Assembly (NCBI GenBank): GCA_035560005.1
Contig: DATMAN010000079.1
Location: forward strand, 1 to 43,934
From: Burkholderiales bacterium
Lineage (GTDB): Bacteria; Pseudomonadota; Gammaproteobacteria; Burkholderiales; Eutrophovitaceae
Length of the DNA stretch: 43,934 bases
Direction of reading: 5' to 3'
The notes below the pieces were generated by a model, which worked only from the letters and a program-made list of their open reading frames with translations, ran no database searches and was not told the origin of the DNA. Below, one piece after another: positions 43,583-43,934 of this stretch; the stretch's first letter is position 1, and each line of letters starts with the position of its first letter. The position numbers and the translations under genes are program-made.

Positions 43583-43777
43583 ATGAAGCGCGAATGGCTC
43601 CTTGGAGCGCTGGCCGGGTTCCTGGCTGCTGCGGCCAGCGCGTCGTCGTCGGCACAGGGTTCGGCCGAAGAGTCCGGCCGCTATGTCGGGGACTTCTTCC
43701 CCTATGAGGAATTCGCCGGACTGGCGGCCGAGCGCATCGTGGAGCGCGACGCGATAATTGGCGGGGGTTTGACGTGA
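43583..43777 (+). pseudogene. Secreted-protein gene truncated by a mobile-element end
   Basis: 64-codon reading frame from the ATG at 43583. It begins with a good signal peptide (WLLGALAGFLAAAASASSSA-QG), followed by GSAEESGRYVGDFFPYEEFA and AGLAAERIVERDA. The last codons (IIGGGLT then stop) are read from a repeat element beginning about 43753 (GATAATTGG). I infer that the native gene is interrupted here and its remainder lies beyond the element, outside the window. The family cannot be named from this stub. It could alternatively be a genuine very short secreted peptide. Confidence 0.6.
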
Positions 43778-43934
43778 TAATTGGGGTGGTGGAAATCTTG
43801 CAGACAATGCAAGAGTATAGCAGCGGCTGAAAGGATCGGATGGCAGGCTGCGGTGCTGCGGCGCAGCGAGCGGCGGGCTATAAGGCCTTGTAGACCGAGA
43901 TCAATTGATCGCGCAACTGCGCGCGTGTGATCGC
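43753..43934. mobile_element. Probable end of an insertion element (IS21-like terminal repeats), partial
   Basis: Two direct copies of GATAATTGG occur at 43753-43761 and 43776-43784, 23 nt apart, each followed by a G-rich stretch (CGGGGG, GGTGG). Such tandem terminal repeats with a consensus like GACAATTG are characteristic of IS21-family ends, by family knowledge. They interrupt a signal-peptide gene. On the minus strand, an 18-codon frame ends at 43878-43880 with AITRAQLRDQLISVYKAL, open to the window edge and possibly the end of the element's transposase-related gene. I do not recognise the protein, and the element extends beyond the window, so the family is tentative. Confidence 0.5.

Overview
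This 43.9 kb window is a GC-rich bacterial chromosome segment carrying about 41 protein-coding genes, with no rRNA or tRNA that I can see. The gene content points to a betaproteobacterium, probably a metabolically versatile heterotroph. The indicators are a Bug/TctC-type solute receptor, a TRAP transporter, EttA, a YdcH-family protein, Mo-hydroxylases of the isoquinoline oxidoreductase type and many aromatic/organic-acid catabolic enzymes. The taxonomic call is inference from gene families and base composition.

Layout. 1-4.9 kb: ATP-dependent DNA ligase, a nitronate monooxygenase-like flavoenzyme, a YciI-like protein and the translation factor EttA. 4.95-6.8 kb: a two-gene operon with start/stop overlap, encoding a PlcP-like metallophosphoesterase and an Agt-like glycosyltransferase. 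It is preceded by a good match to a PHO box (4951-4968). This looks like a phosphate-starvation membrane-lipid remodelling module and is the most interesting regulatory signal here. 6.9-20.2 kb: ten consecutive minus-strand genes: an SLC13 transporter, N-acyl-D-amino-acid deacylase, cyclase-family hydrolase, TRAP transporter DctP-Q-M, a two-gene indolepyruvate:ferredoxin oxidoreductase, a 4HBT thioesterase and an SDR. Together they suggest uptake and breakdown of (acyl-)amino acids or aryl-pyruvates to acyl-CoA.

20.6-30.8 kb: Gfo/Idh/MocA oxidoreductase, a YdcH-family protein with a clear terminator, RraA-like protein, a doubtful VOC-like ORF coupled to a membrane protein, HpcH/HpaI aldolase, a DnaJ-type zinc mini-protein, a cupin-Bug-acyl-CoA dehydrogenase operon, and a two-subunit Tat-exported Mo-hydroxylase with its own terminator. 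30.8-34.9 kb: a hairpin-rich intergenic segment followed by small secreted proteins (one Adhesin_E-like, one Rap1a/Tai-like) around a protein-L-isoaspartate methyltransferase. 34.9-43.9 kb: ACT-domain protein with a readable promoter, a TPP-dependent decarboxylase/methyltransferase operon, a small zinc-ribbon membrane protein, a four-PAS GGDEF-EAL protein, an isoprenylcysteine methyltransferase-like protein with a Kdo/RIO-like kinase, and a HAD hydrolase. The last gene is a signal-peptide ORF that seems to be cut by the end of an insertion element (repeats at 43753 and 43776).

Dispersed through 10-21 kb are short intergenic repeats of CTTCGTG type, including an inverted pair at 15316-15466. 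Assignments rest on reading motifs by eye; no database search was possible.
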